Assembly: GCF_011421425.1 (NCBI RefSeq)
Contig: NZ_WPCW01000001.1
Location: 744,001-808,000, forward strand
DNA length: 64,000 bases
DNA from: Streptococcus catagoni
GTDB taxonomy: Bacteria > Bacillota > Bacilli > Lactobacillales > Streptococcaceae
Direction of reading: 5' to 3'
In this document: positions 7,992 through 17,472 of the stretch, piece after piece
How the letters are laid out: each line of letters begins with the position of its first letter
Numbering within the stretch: the first letter of the stretch is position 1
Position numbers and translations under genes: made by a program
Notes under the pieces: generated by a model
Databases searched by the model: none
Seen by the model: only the letters and a program-made list of their open reading frames with translations
Told to the model about the DNA's origin: nothing

Positions 7992-8804
7992 ATGAATGAC
8001 ACATTTTTAAAAGACCAATTTTCTCTACAAGGGAAAGTTGCGCTAATTACTGGAGCTTCCTATGGTATTGGATTTTCCATTGCCACTGCTCTTGCCCAAG
8101 CTGGTGCTACTATTGTCTTCAATGATATTCAAGAGGATTTGATTGAAGAAGGTCTAGCAGCCTATAAAAAACTCAACATTGAAGCTCATGGCTATCTTTG
8201 CGATGTTAGAGACGAAGAAGCCATCATTCAGATGGTTGAAAAAATCACTCAAGAAGTCGGTGTGATTGATATCCTAGTTAACAATGCAGGAATCATCAAA
8301 CGAACACCAATGCTTGAGATGAAAGCTAGTGATTTCCGTCAAGTTATCGATATTGATTTAAATGCACCCTTTATTGTTTCTAAGGCAGTCCTTCCAGGAA
8401 TGATCGAAAAAGGGCATGGAAAAATCATTAATATTTGTTCCATGATGAGCGAACTTGGACGTGAAACTGTTGCTGCCTATGCTGCTGCCAAAGGCGGCTT
8501 AAAAATGTTAACCAAGAACATTGCCTCAGAATTTGGCTCTGCTAATATTCAATGTAATGGTATTGGACCAGGTTACATTGCCACACCGCAAACAGCTCCC
8601 CTTCGCGAAAAACAAGCAGATGGAACACCACATCCCTTTGATCAATTTATCATTTCAAAAACACCTGCAGCAAGATGGGGAAATCCAGAAGACTTAGGAG
8701 CACCAGCCGTCTTTTTAGCAAGTGATGCTTCCAATTTCATCAATGGACATATCCTCTATGTAGACGGAGGAATCTTAGCTTATATCGGAAAACAACCCAA
8801 CTAG
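7992..8804 (+). CDS. dhuD: SDR dehydrogenase of unsaturated uronate pathway (DhuD/KduD)
   Basis: 270-residue classical short-chain dehydrogenase. The Rossmann motif is TGASYGIG (around residue 20), NNAG lies near 95, and the catalytic Tyr/Lys sit in YAAAKGG near 160. The C-terminal segment INGHILYVDGG is typical of the family. In streptococci the equivalent gene in the hyaluronan cluster reduces 3-deoxy-D-glycero-2,5-hexodiulosonate to 2-keto-3-deoxygluconate with NAD(P)H. Generic annotation would call it gluconate 5-dehydrogenase. It is the first gene of a four-gene rightward operon that ends in KdgA. Confidence 0.87.
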   Translation: MNDTFLKDQFSLQGKVALITGASYGIGFSIATALAQAGATIVFNDIQEDLIEEGLAAYKKLNIEAHGYLCDVRDEEAIIQMVEKITQEVGVIDILVNNAGIIKRTPMLEMKASDFRQVIDIDLNAPFIVSKAVLPGMIEKGHGKIINICSMMSELGRETVAAYAAAKGGLKMLTKNIASEFGSANIQCNGIGPGYIATPQTAPLREKQADGTPHPFDQFIISKTPAARWGNPEDLGAPAVFLASDASNFINGHILYVDGGILAYIGKQPN

Positions 8805-8820
8805 AAAGGATAATTGATAA

Positions 8821-9459
8821 ATGAAAATTGCATTAATTAATGAAAATAGCCAAGCTTCTAAAAATAGCATAATCTATAAAGAATTAGAAGCTGTCGCTAA
8901 GAAAAAAGACTATGACTGCTTTAACTATGGGATGTATGGTAAGGGAAAAGAAAGCCAACTAACCTATGTCCAAAACGGCTTACTAGCTGCTATCTTGTTG
9001 AACAGTGGCGCAGCTGACTTTGTTGTCACTGGGTGTGGTACTGGGGTTGGTGCAATGCTTGCCTGCAATAGCTTTCCTGGTGTAACCTGTGGCTTTGCTG
9101 CAGATCCTGTGGATGCTTACTTATTTTCTCAAGTAAATGGGGGCAACGCCATCTCACTTCCTTTTGCAAAAGGATTTGGCTGGGGTGGAGAACTAAATCT
9201 TCGCTACATGTTTGAACGTCTCTTTGAAGAAGAAAAAGGTGGCGGCTATCCTAAAGAACGCGCCATCCCTGAACAAAGAAATGCTAGAATTCTGGACCAA
9301 ATAAAGTCTATCACCTATAAAGACCTCTTAAGCATCCTAAAAGAAGTGGATCAGGATTTCTTAAAAGAAACCATCTCAGGGGAGCATTTCAAAGAATACT
9401 TCTTCTCCAACTGTAAAAATGAGCAAATAGCAGACTATCTTAAGACTGTCATAGCTTAA
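8821..9459 (+). CDS. dhuI: RpiB/LacAB-family uronate isomerase (DhuI type)
   Basis: 212 residues related to ribose-5-phosphate isomerase B and LacA/LacB: N-terminal KIALINENSQASKN and the FVVTGCGTGVGAMLACN loop that binds the substrate. It carries a C-terminal extension beyond RpiB proper. Streptococci lack the KduI isomerase seen in other bacteria and use an RpiB-family enzyme to convert 4-deoxy-L-threo-5-hexosulose uronate to 3-deoxy-D-glycero-2,5-hexodiulosonate. Its place between the SDR enzyme and KdgK fits that step. It lies 17 bp after the dehydrogenase gene. Confidence 0.82.
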   Translation: MKIALINENSQASKNSIIYKELEAVAKKKDYDCFNYGMYGKGKESQLTYVQNGLLAAILLNSGAADFVVTGCGTGVGAMLACNSFPGVTCGFAADPVDAYLFSQVNGGNAISLPFAKGFGWGGELNLRYMFERLFEEEKGGGYPKERAIPEQRNARILDQIKSITYKDLLSILKEVDQDFLKETISGEHFKEYFFSNCKNEQIADYLKTVIA

Positions 9460-9487
9460 GTCTACAGGATAGAAAGGCCTTCTTATT

Positions 9488-10495
9488 ATGACTCACATTC
9501 TTTTTTTCGGCGAACCTCTTATCAGAATTAGTCCACAAGATTTCAACCACTTCTCCAATGCCTGCCCCAGTAAGCTCTTTTATGGTGGCTCTGAGGTAAA
9601 TATCGCCCGTAGCTTACAAGGATTTGGTTTAAATACTAAATTGGTAACTGCACTACCAGATACAAGGTTGGGGGACAGCTTTATCCAATTTCTGTATGAG
9701 AATCATATCAACTGTGATCATATCCAGCGAAAAGGTGAGCGTATTGGACTCTACTTCCTTGAAAATGCTTTTGGCCCTCGGCAAGGTGAAGTCATCTATG
9801 ACCGCTCAAATAGTAGCCTACATGATTTCAATCCTGAGCAGTTAGACTTCAGTCATATTTTTAAGGATGTTAGTTTATTCCACTTTAGTGGCATCACCCT
9901 TTCTTTAGGGCAATCCATCCAAGAGATTATTCTTATCTTTTTGAAAGAGGCTAAGAAAAGAGGCATTACAATCTCCTTTGACCTCAATTTTCGCAGTCAC
10001 TTAATCTCTCCTAAAAAAGCTAAAGAATTGTTTTCTCAGTTTGCAGGCTTTGCTGATATTTGCTTTGGGATTGAACCTCTGATGATTGATTCTCAGGACT
10101 ATGACTTTTTCAAGCGTGAAGAAGCCGATGATGAAGCTATTAAAAACAGGATGTTAAGCCTTATTGAAACTTTTCATCTCAAGGCCATTTACCATACCAG
10201 TCGGGGACAAGATCAGCTAGGAAGAAACAGCTATCAAGCCTATCTTGCTACCGAGACAAAGGATTTTTCCATTTCAAAACAAGTGACCAGCCCTATTTTA
10301 GAAAGAGTTGGTAGTGGTGATGCCTTTGTAGCAGGCGCTATCTACCAAATGATGGCAAAGTCTGATCCCAAAAGTATTCTCGACTTTGCGGTAGCCAACG
10401 CCATATTAAAGTGCACCCTAGAAGGTGACAATATGTTTGAATCTCCTGAACAAGTTGAAAAGATACTTAACCATACCAATGACATCATCCGATAA
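9488..10495 (+). CDS. kdgK: 2-keto-3-deoxygluconate kinase
   Basis: 335 residues of the PfkB sugar-kinase family. The N-terminal GGSEVNIARSLQGFG motif and the C-terminal RVGSGDAFVAGAIYQMM signature (catalytic Asp in GSGDAF) are present. It phosphorylates KDG to KDPG in the cytosol. It is third in the operon, immediately before the KDPG aldolase. Confidence 0.88.
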   Translation: MTHILFFGEPLIRISPQDFNHFSNACPSKLFYGGSEVNIARSLQGFGLNTKLVTALPDTRLGDSFIQFLYENHINCDHIQRKGERIGLYFLENAFGPRQGEVIYDRSNSSLHDFNPEQLDFSHIFKDVSLFHFSGITLSLGQSIQEIILIFLKEAKKRGITISFDLNFRSHLISPKKAKELFSQFAGFADICFGIEPLMIDSQDYDFFKREEADDEAIKNRMLSLIETFHLKAIYHTSRGQDQLGRNSYQAYLATETKDFSISKQVTSPILERVGSGDAFVAGAIYQMMAKSDPKSILDFAVANAILKCTLEGDNMFESPEQVEKILNHTNDIIR

Positions 10496-10506
10496 GAAGG
10501 TTTGTT

Positions 10507-11142
10507 ATGACAAAATCAGAAATTTTACTAAGTTTACTGCAAAAAAAGATTGTCCCTGTTATCCGAGGTGACAATAAAGAAGAAGCTATTAGAGCCTCTA
10601 AAGCCTGTATAGAAGGCGGTATTAGCTGCATTGAAGTTGCTTACACCAATAAAGACGCCAGTCTCATTATCGAAAGCTTAACTATGCAATACCAAGCCAG
10701 TCAGAAAGCCTTGATTGGGGCAGGTACGGTCTTAGATGCCGAAACCGCTCGGCTAGCCATTATGGCAGGAGCACAATTTATAGTATCTCCAGCCTTCAAT
10801 CCCCATACTGCAATTATCTGTAACCGCTATGCTATTCCCTACTTGCCAGGTTGTATGACCATTACAGAAATAACCAAGGCCCTAGAATATGGCTGTGAAT
10901 TGGTCAAGATCTTCCCTGGCGGCACAGTGGGTAGCTCCTTTATAAAAGCACTAAGAAGTCCTCTTCCCCAGGTTAGGGTCATGATAACCGGCGGAGTAAA
11001 CCTAGACAATGCCCAAGACTGGTTTAAAACCGGTGCTTCTGCCATAGGTATTGGCGGAGAATTTAACCAGCTGGCAAAAGAAGGCAAGTTTGATCAAATC
11101 ACAGAAATGGCCAAAAAGTATACACAGCTCCTTAATCTCTAA
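10507..11142 (+). CDS. kdgA: KDPG (2-dehydro-3-deoxy-phosphogluconate) aldolase
   Basis: 211-residue TIM-barrel class I aldolase. Visible motifs are KIVPVIRGD, GISCIEVAYTN (catalytic Glu), GAGTVLDAETARLA and CELVKIFPGGTVG with the Schiff-base lysine, and a glycine-rich phosphate loop near the end (ASAIGIGGEF). It splits KDPG into pyruvate and glyceraldehyde-3-phosphate and ends the pathway. It starts 11 bp after kdgK. The next 195 bp hold only minor inverted repeats. Confidence 0.9.
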   Translation: MTKSEILLSLLQKKIVPVIRGDNKEEAIRASKACIEGGISCIEVAYTNKDASLIIESLTMQYQASQKALIGAGTVLDAETARLAIMAGAQFIVSPAFNPHTAIICNRYAIPYLPGCMTITEITKALEYGCELVKIFPGGTVGSSFIKALRSPLPQVRVMITGGVNLDNAQDWFKTGASAIGIGGEFNQLAKEGKFDQITEMAKKYTQLLNL

Positions 11143-11338
11143 GGTTAAACTGGCTGGCCACTGGGATCTTTCAAAATGAAAAGTTCTTGACAACTGGTGA
11201 CTGCTTCGATTCAAGTAGTCAGCTCCACCATAAGGCTTATGTTTTCCTCAAAAAAGGGCGACTAAAACACACAGCAAATTGCAAAGAATTGGGTACAGAA
11301 TTCCCATACAGAGTAAATTTTTCAAAATTGTAATATAA

Positions 11339-11387
11339 AAAATAGCGTGAAATCAAGGTTTTGTGAACAAAGATTTCATGCTATTTT
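11339..11387. terminator. Bidirectional terminator between KDG operon and CRISPR array
   Basis: A 16-bp stem (11339-11354 with 11372-11387, one G-U pair) with a 17-base loop. It has T-rich flanks on both strands, strongest leftward. It would end both the rightward kdgA transcript and the leftward pre-crRNA, which finishes 37 bp away. The rest of 11143-11424 contains a weaker hairpin (TGACTGCTT/AAGTAGTCA near 11201-11224) and no gene. Confidence 0.75.
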
Positions 11388-11424
11388 ATTACTTTAGAAT
11401 TTTTTGCAGTCCCTTTTACTTTAA

Positions 11425-12583
11425 AATCCAATAAAGGCACCCCTATGAGGTGCGACCATTAGCTAATGCACAATTAAAAGCACAGCGTGATTTCAATCCA
11501 CGCACCCCTATGAGGTGCGACAGAAAGTTATTACCAACCACGCATAAACCGTTTGATTTCAATCCACGCACCCCTATGAGGTGCGACTACTGGTGTGGCA
11601 GGCATAAGACTATCGCTGACAATTTCAATCCACGCACCCCTATGAGGTGCGACTCACTGACAGACATGCTGAATTAGATTACTGGATATTTCAATCCACG
11701 CACCCCTATGAGGTGCGACTAACCGCTAGTCGATGTGACTGAGCTAACTCTTGATTTCAATCCACGCACCCCTATGAGGTGCGACCGATGTTGATATACT
11801 TGATTTGTTCCTTAAAGAATTTCAATCCACGCACCCCTATGAGGTGCGACTGCATCCGACACAAAAACCAATTGCTTTGATGCAGATTTCAATCCACGCA
11901 CCCCTATGAGGTGCGACTTCAGCGAACTATTGGCGCAAGCGAAGACGACATATTTCAATCCACGCACCCCTATGAGGTGCGACTTGCTGCACTTAATTAG
12001 ATTATTATTAAAAAACAACATATTTCAATCCACGCACCCCTATGAGGTGCGACGACAAAACCACGTACAAAATTTATTTGAGACAAAAATTTCAATCCAC
12101 GCACCCCTATGAGGTGCGACGTAAACTGATCCGTCGCCATCCTTGGCCTTCATGAATTTCAATCCACGCACCCCTATGAGGTGCGACTAAATCAAAAGAT
12201 CAGCAAATCGAAGGACTGATATTTCAATCCACGCACCCCTATGAGGTGCGACGATCTAACTGGTCTTAAAGGTGGTGGAAAAAATATTTCAATCCACGCA
12301 CCCCTATGAGGTGCGACTGTTCCAGCATGGTGGAACACGCCAATCCCTTATATTTCAATCCACGCACCCCTATGAGGTGCGACGCGGATGAATTATTCAG
12401 TTTTGGAGATGTAGCAAATATTTCAATCCACGCACCCCTATGAGGTGCGACTATACCACCTACAAAATCTTTAACACCATTAAATATTTCAATCCACGCA
12501 CCCCTATGAGGTGCGACTCTCTGGGGTTGTCAACTCGTTTGTCGACATGTGATTTCAATCCACGCACCCCTATGAGGTGCGAC
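11425..12583 (-). CRISPR. Type I-C CRISPR array, 18 repeats and 17 spacers
   Basis: Seventeen identical 32-bp repeats (plus strand ATTTCAATCCACGCACC... ending GAGGTGCGAC) and one terminal copy at 11425-11456 in which only the last 20 bases are conserved. Spacers are 33-38 bp, mostly 34. The transcribed orientation is leftward, as the type I-C repeat ends GTGGATTGAAAT and the degenerate copy sits at the leader-distal end. The leader is next to cas2. The identical repeats and intact cas genes suggest an active locus. Several spacers translate as phage-like protein pieces (see findings). Repeat start points from left: 11425, 11490, 11556, 11622, 11688, 11754, 11819, 11886, 11952, 12022, 12089, 12156, 12221, 12286, 12352, 12420, 12486, 12552. 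Confidence 0.98.
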
Positions 12584-12732
12584 TGCGCCAAGTAGCACAG
12601 TTTATAGAGTTTTTAGAAGCTTTCACTGATACTTTTGACAGCGTTTGTGGCCTCTTTTCTCTAAAAATAGGTATTTTTTTGCGCGAGCAAGCCCTTATTT
12701 ACTGTGTAAGTAAGGTTCGCATGCCACTCTCC
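12584..12732 (-). promoter_or_regulatory. CRISPR leader
   Basis: 149 bp between the cas2 stop and the first (newest) repeat, AT-rich and without an ORF. By position it carries the array promoter and the integration signals. A TATAAA-like -10 candidate lies close to the array on the minus strand, but no convincing -35 is visible. Confidence 0.65.
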
Positions 12733-13026
12733 TTATAACAATAAAACACCCATATCCGGGTCATAAGACTCCGAACGTCCTAACTTTTCCACACGGCGCT
12801 GCCAATTTTTCCCCAGCAAATAAAAACGAATACTATCTGTCTCAATATCAATGATTTGCGTCAGACCATGTTTCATTTCCACAAATTCAGCCGGTGACAA
12901 AGAACATTCAAAAACAGAATTCTGAACACGTTGACCAAAATTCACACATAATTTAGCCACCTGACGAAGCCGCCTTCTACCAGAACTAGTCTCTGTATTC
13001 ACATCATAAGTGACCAAAACCATCAT
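12733..13026 (-). CDS. cas2: CRISPR adaptation endonuclease Cas2
   Basis: 97 residues with the Cas2 ferredoxin-like start MMVLVTYDVNTETSSGRRRL; the Asp in YDV is the conserved one. It forms the integrase with Cas1 (two Cas1 dimers bridged by Cas2) that inserts new spacers at the leader end. It is the last cas gene, after cas1, and next to the leader. An AGGAGG site lies eight bases before the ATG. Confidence 0.95.
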   Translation of the reverse strand: MMVLVTYDVNTETSSGRRRLRQVAKLCVNFGQRVQNSVFECSLSPAEFVEMKHGLTQIIDIETDSIRFYLLGKNWQRRVEKLGRSESYDPDMGVLLL

Positions 13027-13038
13027 CAGATCTACCTC

Positions 13039-14064
13039 CTAAATCATGAACGGGGGATAGCTATCTAAATCACCACGAATAGCTTTGGCTAATAGCTGAG
13101 CTTGAATATAAGGTAATAACATCAACTTCACTTTTTCCTTGGTGAAAGGATGTTCAACCTCCCTATGCTTGCGCTTTTGCCATAAGTCAATAAAGATAGC
13201 TCTGCCTTTGTCTGTTAATAAAATGCTACCGTTTTCTTTGACTTCAAAATGCTTCTTGGTCAACTGCCCCTTATTGATCATTGAGAAAACAAAACGGTCA
13301 ACAATGTAAGATCTAAATTCTTCTACTAAATCCAAAGCCAGACTAGCACGACCTGGTCTATCTGTGTGGAAGAAACCCACATAACTATCTAAACCAACCG
13401 ATTCTAGAGCAGACTGACATTCAAAGGTCAATAAACTATATCCAAAAGATAGTAAGGCATTGACACAATCCATTGGCGGTCTCTTACTTCTTCCTTGGAA
13501 GTAAAAAGTCTTCTTATCCGTCAATACTAAATCATTAAAAATTCGAAAATACTGATTAGCTGCCTGACCTTCAATTCCTCTTAGAGAGTCTTTATTATCA
13601 GCCAGTTGAACCATTTCTAAAGCCCAGACTAACTCACTATTAACTTCTTCAAAGAGTTGACTATCAATTTGGGAACGATGATCACGTTTAAAGCGCAATA
13701 AATATTTCCTAGAATTTGAAATTTTAGCAAGAATAAACCGCTTTGCATAGTCCAAAGAGCACTCTTGATCTGACAATCGATAATGTTCCCTACGCAACAA
13801 AACGTTCCCATTAGCTGCCCCCACATAACGACCACAAAAACGCCCCTGAGGTGTATGGAAAGAAAGATTAATCTGATTTTCTGTGCACAATTTGACTAAG
13901 GCAGGAGAAACTCCAAGATAAGAAAAGCAGACAATCCCATCAATGATTCTAAAAGGAAATCGTGACCGAACCTCACCATCTTGCTTGATGACGATATTGT
14001 CACCATCTTTAGTCACATAAAAATTATCTTGAGTCAAGTAAAGAGTGTTTAATAATTTTTTCAT
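13039..14064 (-). CDS. cas1: CRISPR integrase Cas1 (type I-C)
   Basis: 341 residues, the usual length of I-C Cas1. It has the N-terminal beta domain (MKKLLNTLYLTQDNFYVTK) and the alpha-helical catalytic domain containing GIEGQAANQYF (metal-binding Glu) and later FHTDRPGRASLALDLVEEFR (metal-binding His, Asp and Glu). The catalytic set therefore looks intact. It overlaps cas4 by 4 bp (ATGA), indicating coupled translation. Confidence 0.96.
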   Translation of the reverse strand: MKKLLNTLYLTQDNFYVTKDGDNIVIKQDGEVRSRFPFRIIDGIVCFSYLGVSPALVKLCTENQINLSFHTPQGRFCGRYVGAANGNVLLRREHYRLSDQECSLDYAKRFILAKISNSRKYLLRFKRDHRSQIDSQLFEEVNSELVWALEMVQLADNKDSLRGIEGQAANQYFRIFNDLVLTDKKTFYFQGRSKRPPMDCVNALLSFGYSLLTFECQSALESVGLDSYVGFFHTDRPGRASLALDLVEEFRSYIVDRFVFSMINKGQLTKKHFEVKENGSILLTDKGRAIFIDLWQKRKHREVEHPFTKEKVKLMLLPYIQAQLLAKAIRGDLDSYPPFMI

Positions 14065-14732
14065 AGAGTATCCTCATGGCTAATAGCTTCCGCTATATAG
14101 TTAGCAATGCTTGGGGTCTTTTTACTAAGGCGAGGCTTGCAGATATCAACCAAAGAGCAGAGCCTACAATTCTTGAAATATTCGGCTGTAGGCAGTCTCT
14201 TTTCATTGTAAATCATATGCATTTGAGTAGATAGATGCTCAACTTCTTGTCGCAAATCATCTGTTATAGGAACACTTATCTTCTTATTGACACTATGGTA
14301 ATAGAGACATCCCTCACTAATATGGCAACCTAGAGTTTCTTCTAAACAAATCGTTTGGGCTATTAATTGAACAATATCACGTGTGTCCTTCTTAGGCTTT
14401 CCACGCTTGTACTCAACTACTTTAGGAAGCCATTTACCTCGCTTCCCTTTGAGAGAAACACCTGCCTCATCTTTATAAAACTCAACCACATCCATAATGC
14501 CATATAGTCCAAGTCTTGCTGAAGAGATATGCATGGCTCGTGAGACTAAGAAATCTTTTCGCTTTTCTTTGATATAAGGATCATCCGCTTTTGTATGTAA
14601 AATCTGGCCATGAGCTGTTGCTTCATTATCAAGCCATTGCTGCTCTACATGAATCAGCGCCCACTGTCGCTTACAAAATTGAAAATGCTGAATCCCAGAT
14701 AACATGAGATAATCATCTTCTGCATAGACCAT
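14061..14732 (-). CDS. cas4: CRISPR nuclease Cas4
   Basis: 223 residues. One Fe-S cysteine lies near residue 20 (FQFCKRQWALIH) and three more are in the C-terminal CRLCSLVDICKP cluster; between them are the RecB-like nuclease motifs (GIMDVVEF, then VVEYKRGKPK). Cas4 trims prespacers and selects PAM-proximal ends during adaptation. It lies directly between cas7 and cas1. Confidence 0.95.
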   Translation of the reverse strand: MVYAEDDYLMLSGIQHFQFCKRQWALIHVEQQWLDNEATAHGQILHTKADDPYIKEKRKDFLVSRAMHISSARLGLYGIMDVVEFYKDEAGVSLKGKRGKWLPKVVEYKRGKPKKDTRDIVQLIAQTICLEETLGCHISEGCLYYHSVNKKISVPITDDLRQEVEHLSTQMHMIYNEKRLPTAEYFKNCRLCSLVDICKPRLSKKTPSIANYIAEAISHEDTL

Positions 14733-14733
14733 A

Positions 14734-15582
14734 TCAGATTCCTTCTAGGATTTCAACCTCTAACCCTTTAGCTTGATACACTGCCAATTGTTCTTGATCT
14801 AAGTGAATATCATAATCTTCATAAGTATTTTTATCTTGCTTAGTCTTATCAGCCATCAGTAAATCATAAACACGTGCACTTGAAACATTGCCGAGCTTAC
14901 TTGAGTGGGTAAACCAGAATACCTGACGAACACGCATTGAACCTTCAGGACGTGCAGATGACGCATCATTTTCAAATAGACTGATAAGAGCTTCTTTGAT
15001 TAAGGCTGCATCTGCAGCACTAAAGCCTGTCTTTTCAGCAAAGTGTGCATTAATAGAACCTTTAATCACATAGATCCCATAATCCACAAAGTGTTTGGTT
15101 CCCATGGTATCAGAAGAACGACTTTTATCAGTTTTTGCCTCCATACCATTGGTACTGCGTGTAATTTGAAGACTTGAAATAACAATAGGCTCTAAAGATT
15201 TAGCCATACTAATTGACACCGGACCACGAACTCCAATTGATTTCTTTAAATAAGTGAAAACTTGTCCAAAGCTACGAACATCAAACCATAATTCATTTGC
15301 TTTTTTCTCAATGTCTTCGTCCTTATCATTTTTTGTAAATTGAGCAGAAAAACGTTTTTCAAGAGAACGATAATCATCCTCAATACGTTCATTGGCTTGA
15401 ACAAAGATAGATTGTCCCATATCTTGGAGACGATTACGGATTTTACGTTTGATCGAAACATCACTCATCAAACCATAGCCCTTAGCATCTGTACGAGGCA
15501 TATTGCCATTTAATGGGTCACCATTTGCATTTGCTTCACGTACTTCAACTGTTACCATAAAATCAATTTTGTGTTCTAACAT
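14734..15582 (-). CDS. cas7: Cascade backbone protein Cas7 (type I-C, Csd2)
   Basis: 282 residues of the Csd2/Csh2 family. Typical features are the N-terminal EVREANANGDPLNGNMPRTD and FGQVFTYLKKSIGVRGPVSI. Several copies coat the crRNA guide, and its thumb flips out every sixth guide base. That property matters for the crRNA-like element at 18551-18611. It starts just after cas8c (4-bp gap). Confidence 0.95.
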   Translation of the reverse strand: MLEHKIDFMVTVEVREANANGDPLNGNMPRTDAKGYGLMSDVSIKRKIRNRLQDMGQSIFVQANERIEDDYRSLEKRFSAQFTKNDKDEDIEKKANELWFDVRSFGQVFTYLKKSIGVRGPVSISMAKSLEPIVISSLQITRSTNGMEAKTDKSRSSDTMGTKHFVDYGIYVIKGSINAHFAEKTGFSAADAALIKEALISLFENDASSARPEGSMRVRQVFWFTHSSKLGNVSSARVYDLLMADKTKQDKNTYEDYDIHLDQEQLAVYQAKGLEVEILEGI

Positions 15583-15585
15583 AAG

Positions 15586-17472
15586 CTATTCCTCACCTTC
15601 ATTTGTTAATGTTTCTTGTTTTGTGTAATAGAATTTTTTCTCAGCGTAATAACCAAACATAAAGCGATAATCCAAAGGTTTTTCTATGGATTCTGTTTCC
15701 AACAGCGGGGTCAGAAGTTGCATAATCTCTTCTTTTTCTTTGTTTAGCTTACTCCAAGAACCCCTGCTATTGAGTTTCAAGGTTTCTTCATAAGGTTTGA
15801 TTTTATTTTCTAACAGCATCATAAGTTTGGTTGGTTGCCCAGTATAAGCTGTCCAGTAGCGCTCAGCATTGGTTATACGACCACTGTCACTATTGTCTAA
15901 CTTATACCGTAAGGTTTCAATCAACTCAAATATAGCTAACAATCGCCCAAAAAGATAAGAACGATTTTGATTAGTATGGTCTAGCATTGGTGACAATTCC
16001 TCCCCATTTTGTTTATGTAAAATACCAAGACTCACTTGCTGTACTTGGTACCAGTGTTTAGAATATTTTTGACGTTGCTTAATGTTTTCTTCAAGTTTTT
16101 TGACAATTGAAAATGGTACCGGCTTGCCGTCAATCAAGTTAGTCACTAATTTTTGAAATTGATCACTCTTAAAATGATCATTGTCTAATTCCAAAAAACG
16201 ATCACGATCAACACCATAAGCTGCTAGAATAATCTGTATCAAACTCGGTGTATAATCAGCGTAAGACCCATCCTTACGTCGCCGTTCCCAAGAATAACGA
16301 CCTTCCCACACTCCCAGATTTTCTAACAAACTGGAAGCCTGTAAATCTCTAAAATATTTTAAAGAAATTCGGCCATTACTCGTTTTATTCATAATAGCGA
16401 CATAATAATTTGAGGAATCAGAAAATTGTTTCTCTCCCCGGATGAATGATGTTCCAATCTCTTTATTGGTTTGAGAAACGGTGAATTCTGCTTGCTTATC
16501 TTCATCATTGTCATAATTAAAGAGACTGTTTATAGGATTCGTAACTGTTAGCTGACTCTCATTAGTTAAATCATCACTAAACCAATTGATTAACTGTTGC
16601 TCACCACCAAGCCAAGTATGGGTATTTTCATTTTCCAAAAAATATTTGGCCATCAGATGGATTTTTTCTGAAGTTTGATTACCCACAGTGAAGACGTCGT
16701 CCCGCTCCTTAAAGCGACCTTTATAGGCCTCATTATTATTACTAACAGAAATTAACTTAGAGTTTCCAAGTAAACCACGGTGTTTAGTTGCCAACACTTC
16801 TTTTCGACCGCTAATATTACATAAAATCAAATTCTCTTGATAAGATTCGACATAAGCAATATAGGCCTGATGGAGTTCTGTAAAGTTTGTAACTGAAACC
16901 ATTCTATATCCAATATAATCAACTATTGAAAATTCTAAAAAACATGCTGATAAATCCAATGTTCTTGGTTTTTTGGCTTCTAAGTCATAGGTCAATAGCA
17001 GCCCATCTCGGAGGTAAGGCTCACTCATTAAGGAGTTGATAACTTTTCCTGAAAAATCTGCTTGTAAAATAGCCTCTTGAATTAGCTTTAAATAATCTTT
17101 AACCTGGCCTTCTGGACAAGCCTTCACCCAATTATCCAACTGCTTGTGATAAGTATCATACTGCACTTGATTAACCTCAGATACAAAATAAGAAAACTTA
17201 TCAACGAGTGGATGTGGAGCAGGATTTTTGCCCGATCTTGCTACAGAATCCAGTGTAACAGGGAAAACAAGAACCTCCTTGTCCCCTAAAAATTCTGCTG
17301 ATATGAATTCTCCAGATTTATCCAGCTTTACTCTGATAACATTTTTACCATTAGACTTTAAGCTTGTATGATAAATCGGTAATAAAACTGGGCCACTTTT
17401 TTGAGGATTATCGACATAATTTTCTTTTTCTGCTGCCTCATAGGCTTTTAATAAGGATGTAAAGAAATCCAT
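15586..17472 (-). CDS. cas8c: Cascade large subunit Cas8c (Csd1)
   Basis: 628 residues, matching Csd1/Cas8c. The N-terminus (MDFFTSLLKAYEAAEKENYVD) and sequence such as HTWLGGEQQLINWF and PFSIVKKLEENIKQRQKYSKHW are typical. In type I-C it recognises the PAM (5'-TTC), and an internal start makes the small subunit Cas11c. I prefer the ATG at 17472 over the overlapping GTG at 17475 because GGAGG is then six bases upstream. The C-terminal part is where the internal Cas11c product would be encoded; its start cannot be assigned by eye. Confidence 0.93.
   Translation of the reverse strand: MDFFTSLLKAYEAAEKENYVDNPQKSGPVLLPIYHTSLKSNGKNVIRVKLDKSGEFISAEFLGDKEVLVFPVTLDSVARSGKNPAPHPLVDKFSYFVSEVNQVQYDTYHKQLDNWVKACPEGQVKDYLKLIQEAILQADFSGKVINSLMSEPYLRDGLLLTYDLEAKKPRTLDLSACFLEFSIVDYIGYRMVSVTNFTELHQAYIAYVESYQENLILCNISGRKEVLATKHRGLLGNSKLISVSNNNEAYKGRFKERDDVFTVGNQTSEKIHLMAKYFLENENTHTWLGGEQQLINWFSDDLTNESQLTVTNPINSLFNYDNDEDKQAEFTVSQTNKEIGTSFIRGEKQFSDSSNYYVAIMNKTSNGRISLKYFRDLQASSLLENLGVWEGRYSWERRRKDGSYADYTPSLIQIILAAYGVDRDRFLELDNDHFKSDQFQKLVTNLIDGKPVPFSIVKKLEENIKQRQKYSKHWYQVQQVSLGILHKQNGEELSPMLDHTNQNRSYLFGRLLAIFELIETLRYKLDNSDSGRITNAERYWTAYTGQPTKLMMLLENKIKPYEETLKLNSRGSWSKLNKEKEEIMQLLTPLLETESIEKPLDYRFMFGYYAEKKFYYTKQETLTNEGEE

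Noticed and set aside
8821-9459. Calling the RpiB-family gene ribose- or galactose-6-phosphate isomerase
   Set aside because: The family is right, but the operon with KdgK/KdgA and the hyaluronan genes, and the C-terminal extension, point to the uronate isomerase step.
11450-12112. ORFs running through the CRISPR array (both strands)
   Set aside because: They are translations of repeat units (FNPRTPMRCD and similar) with no RBS and follow the array period.
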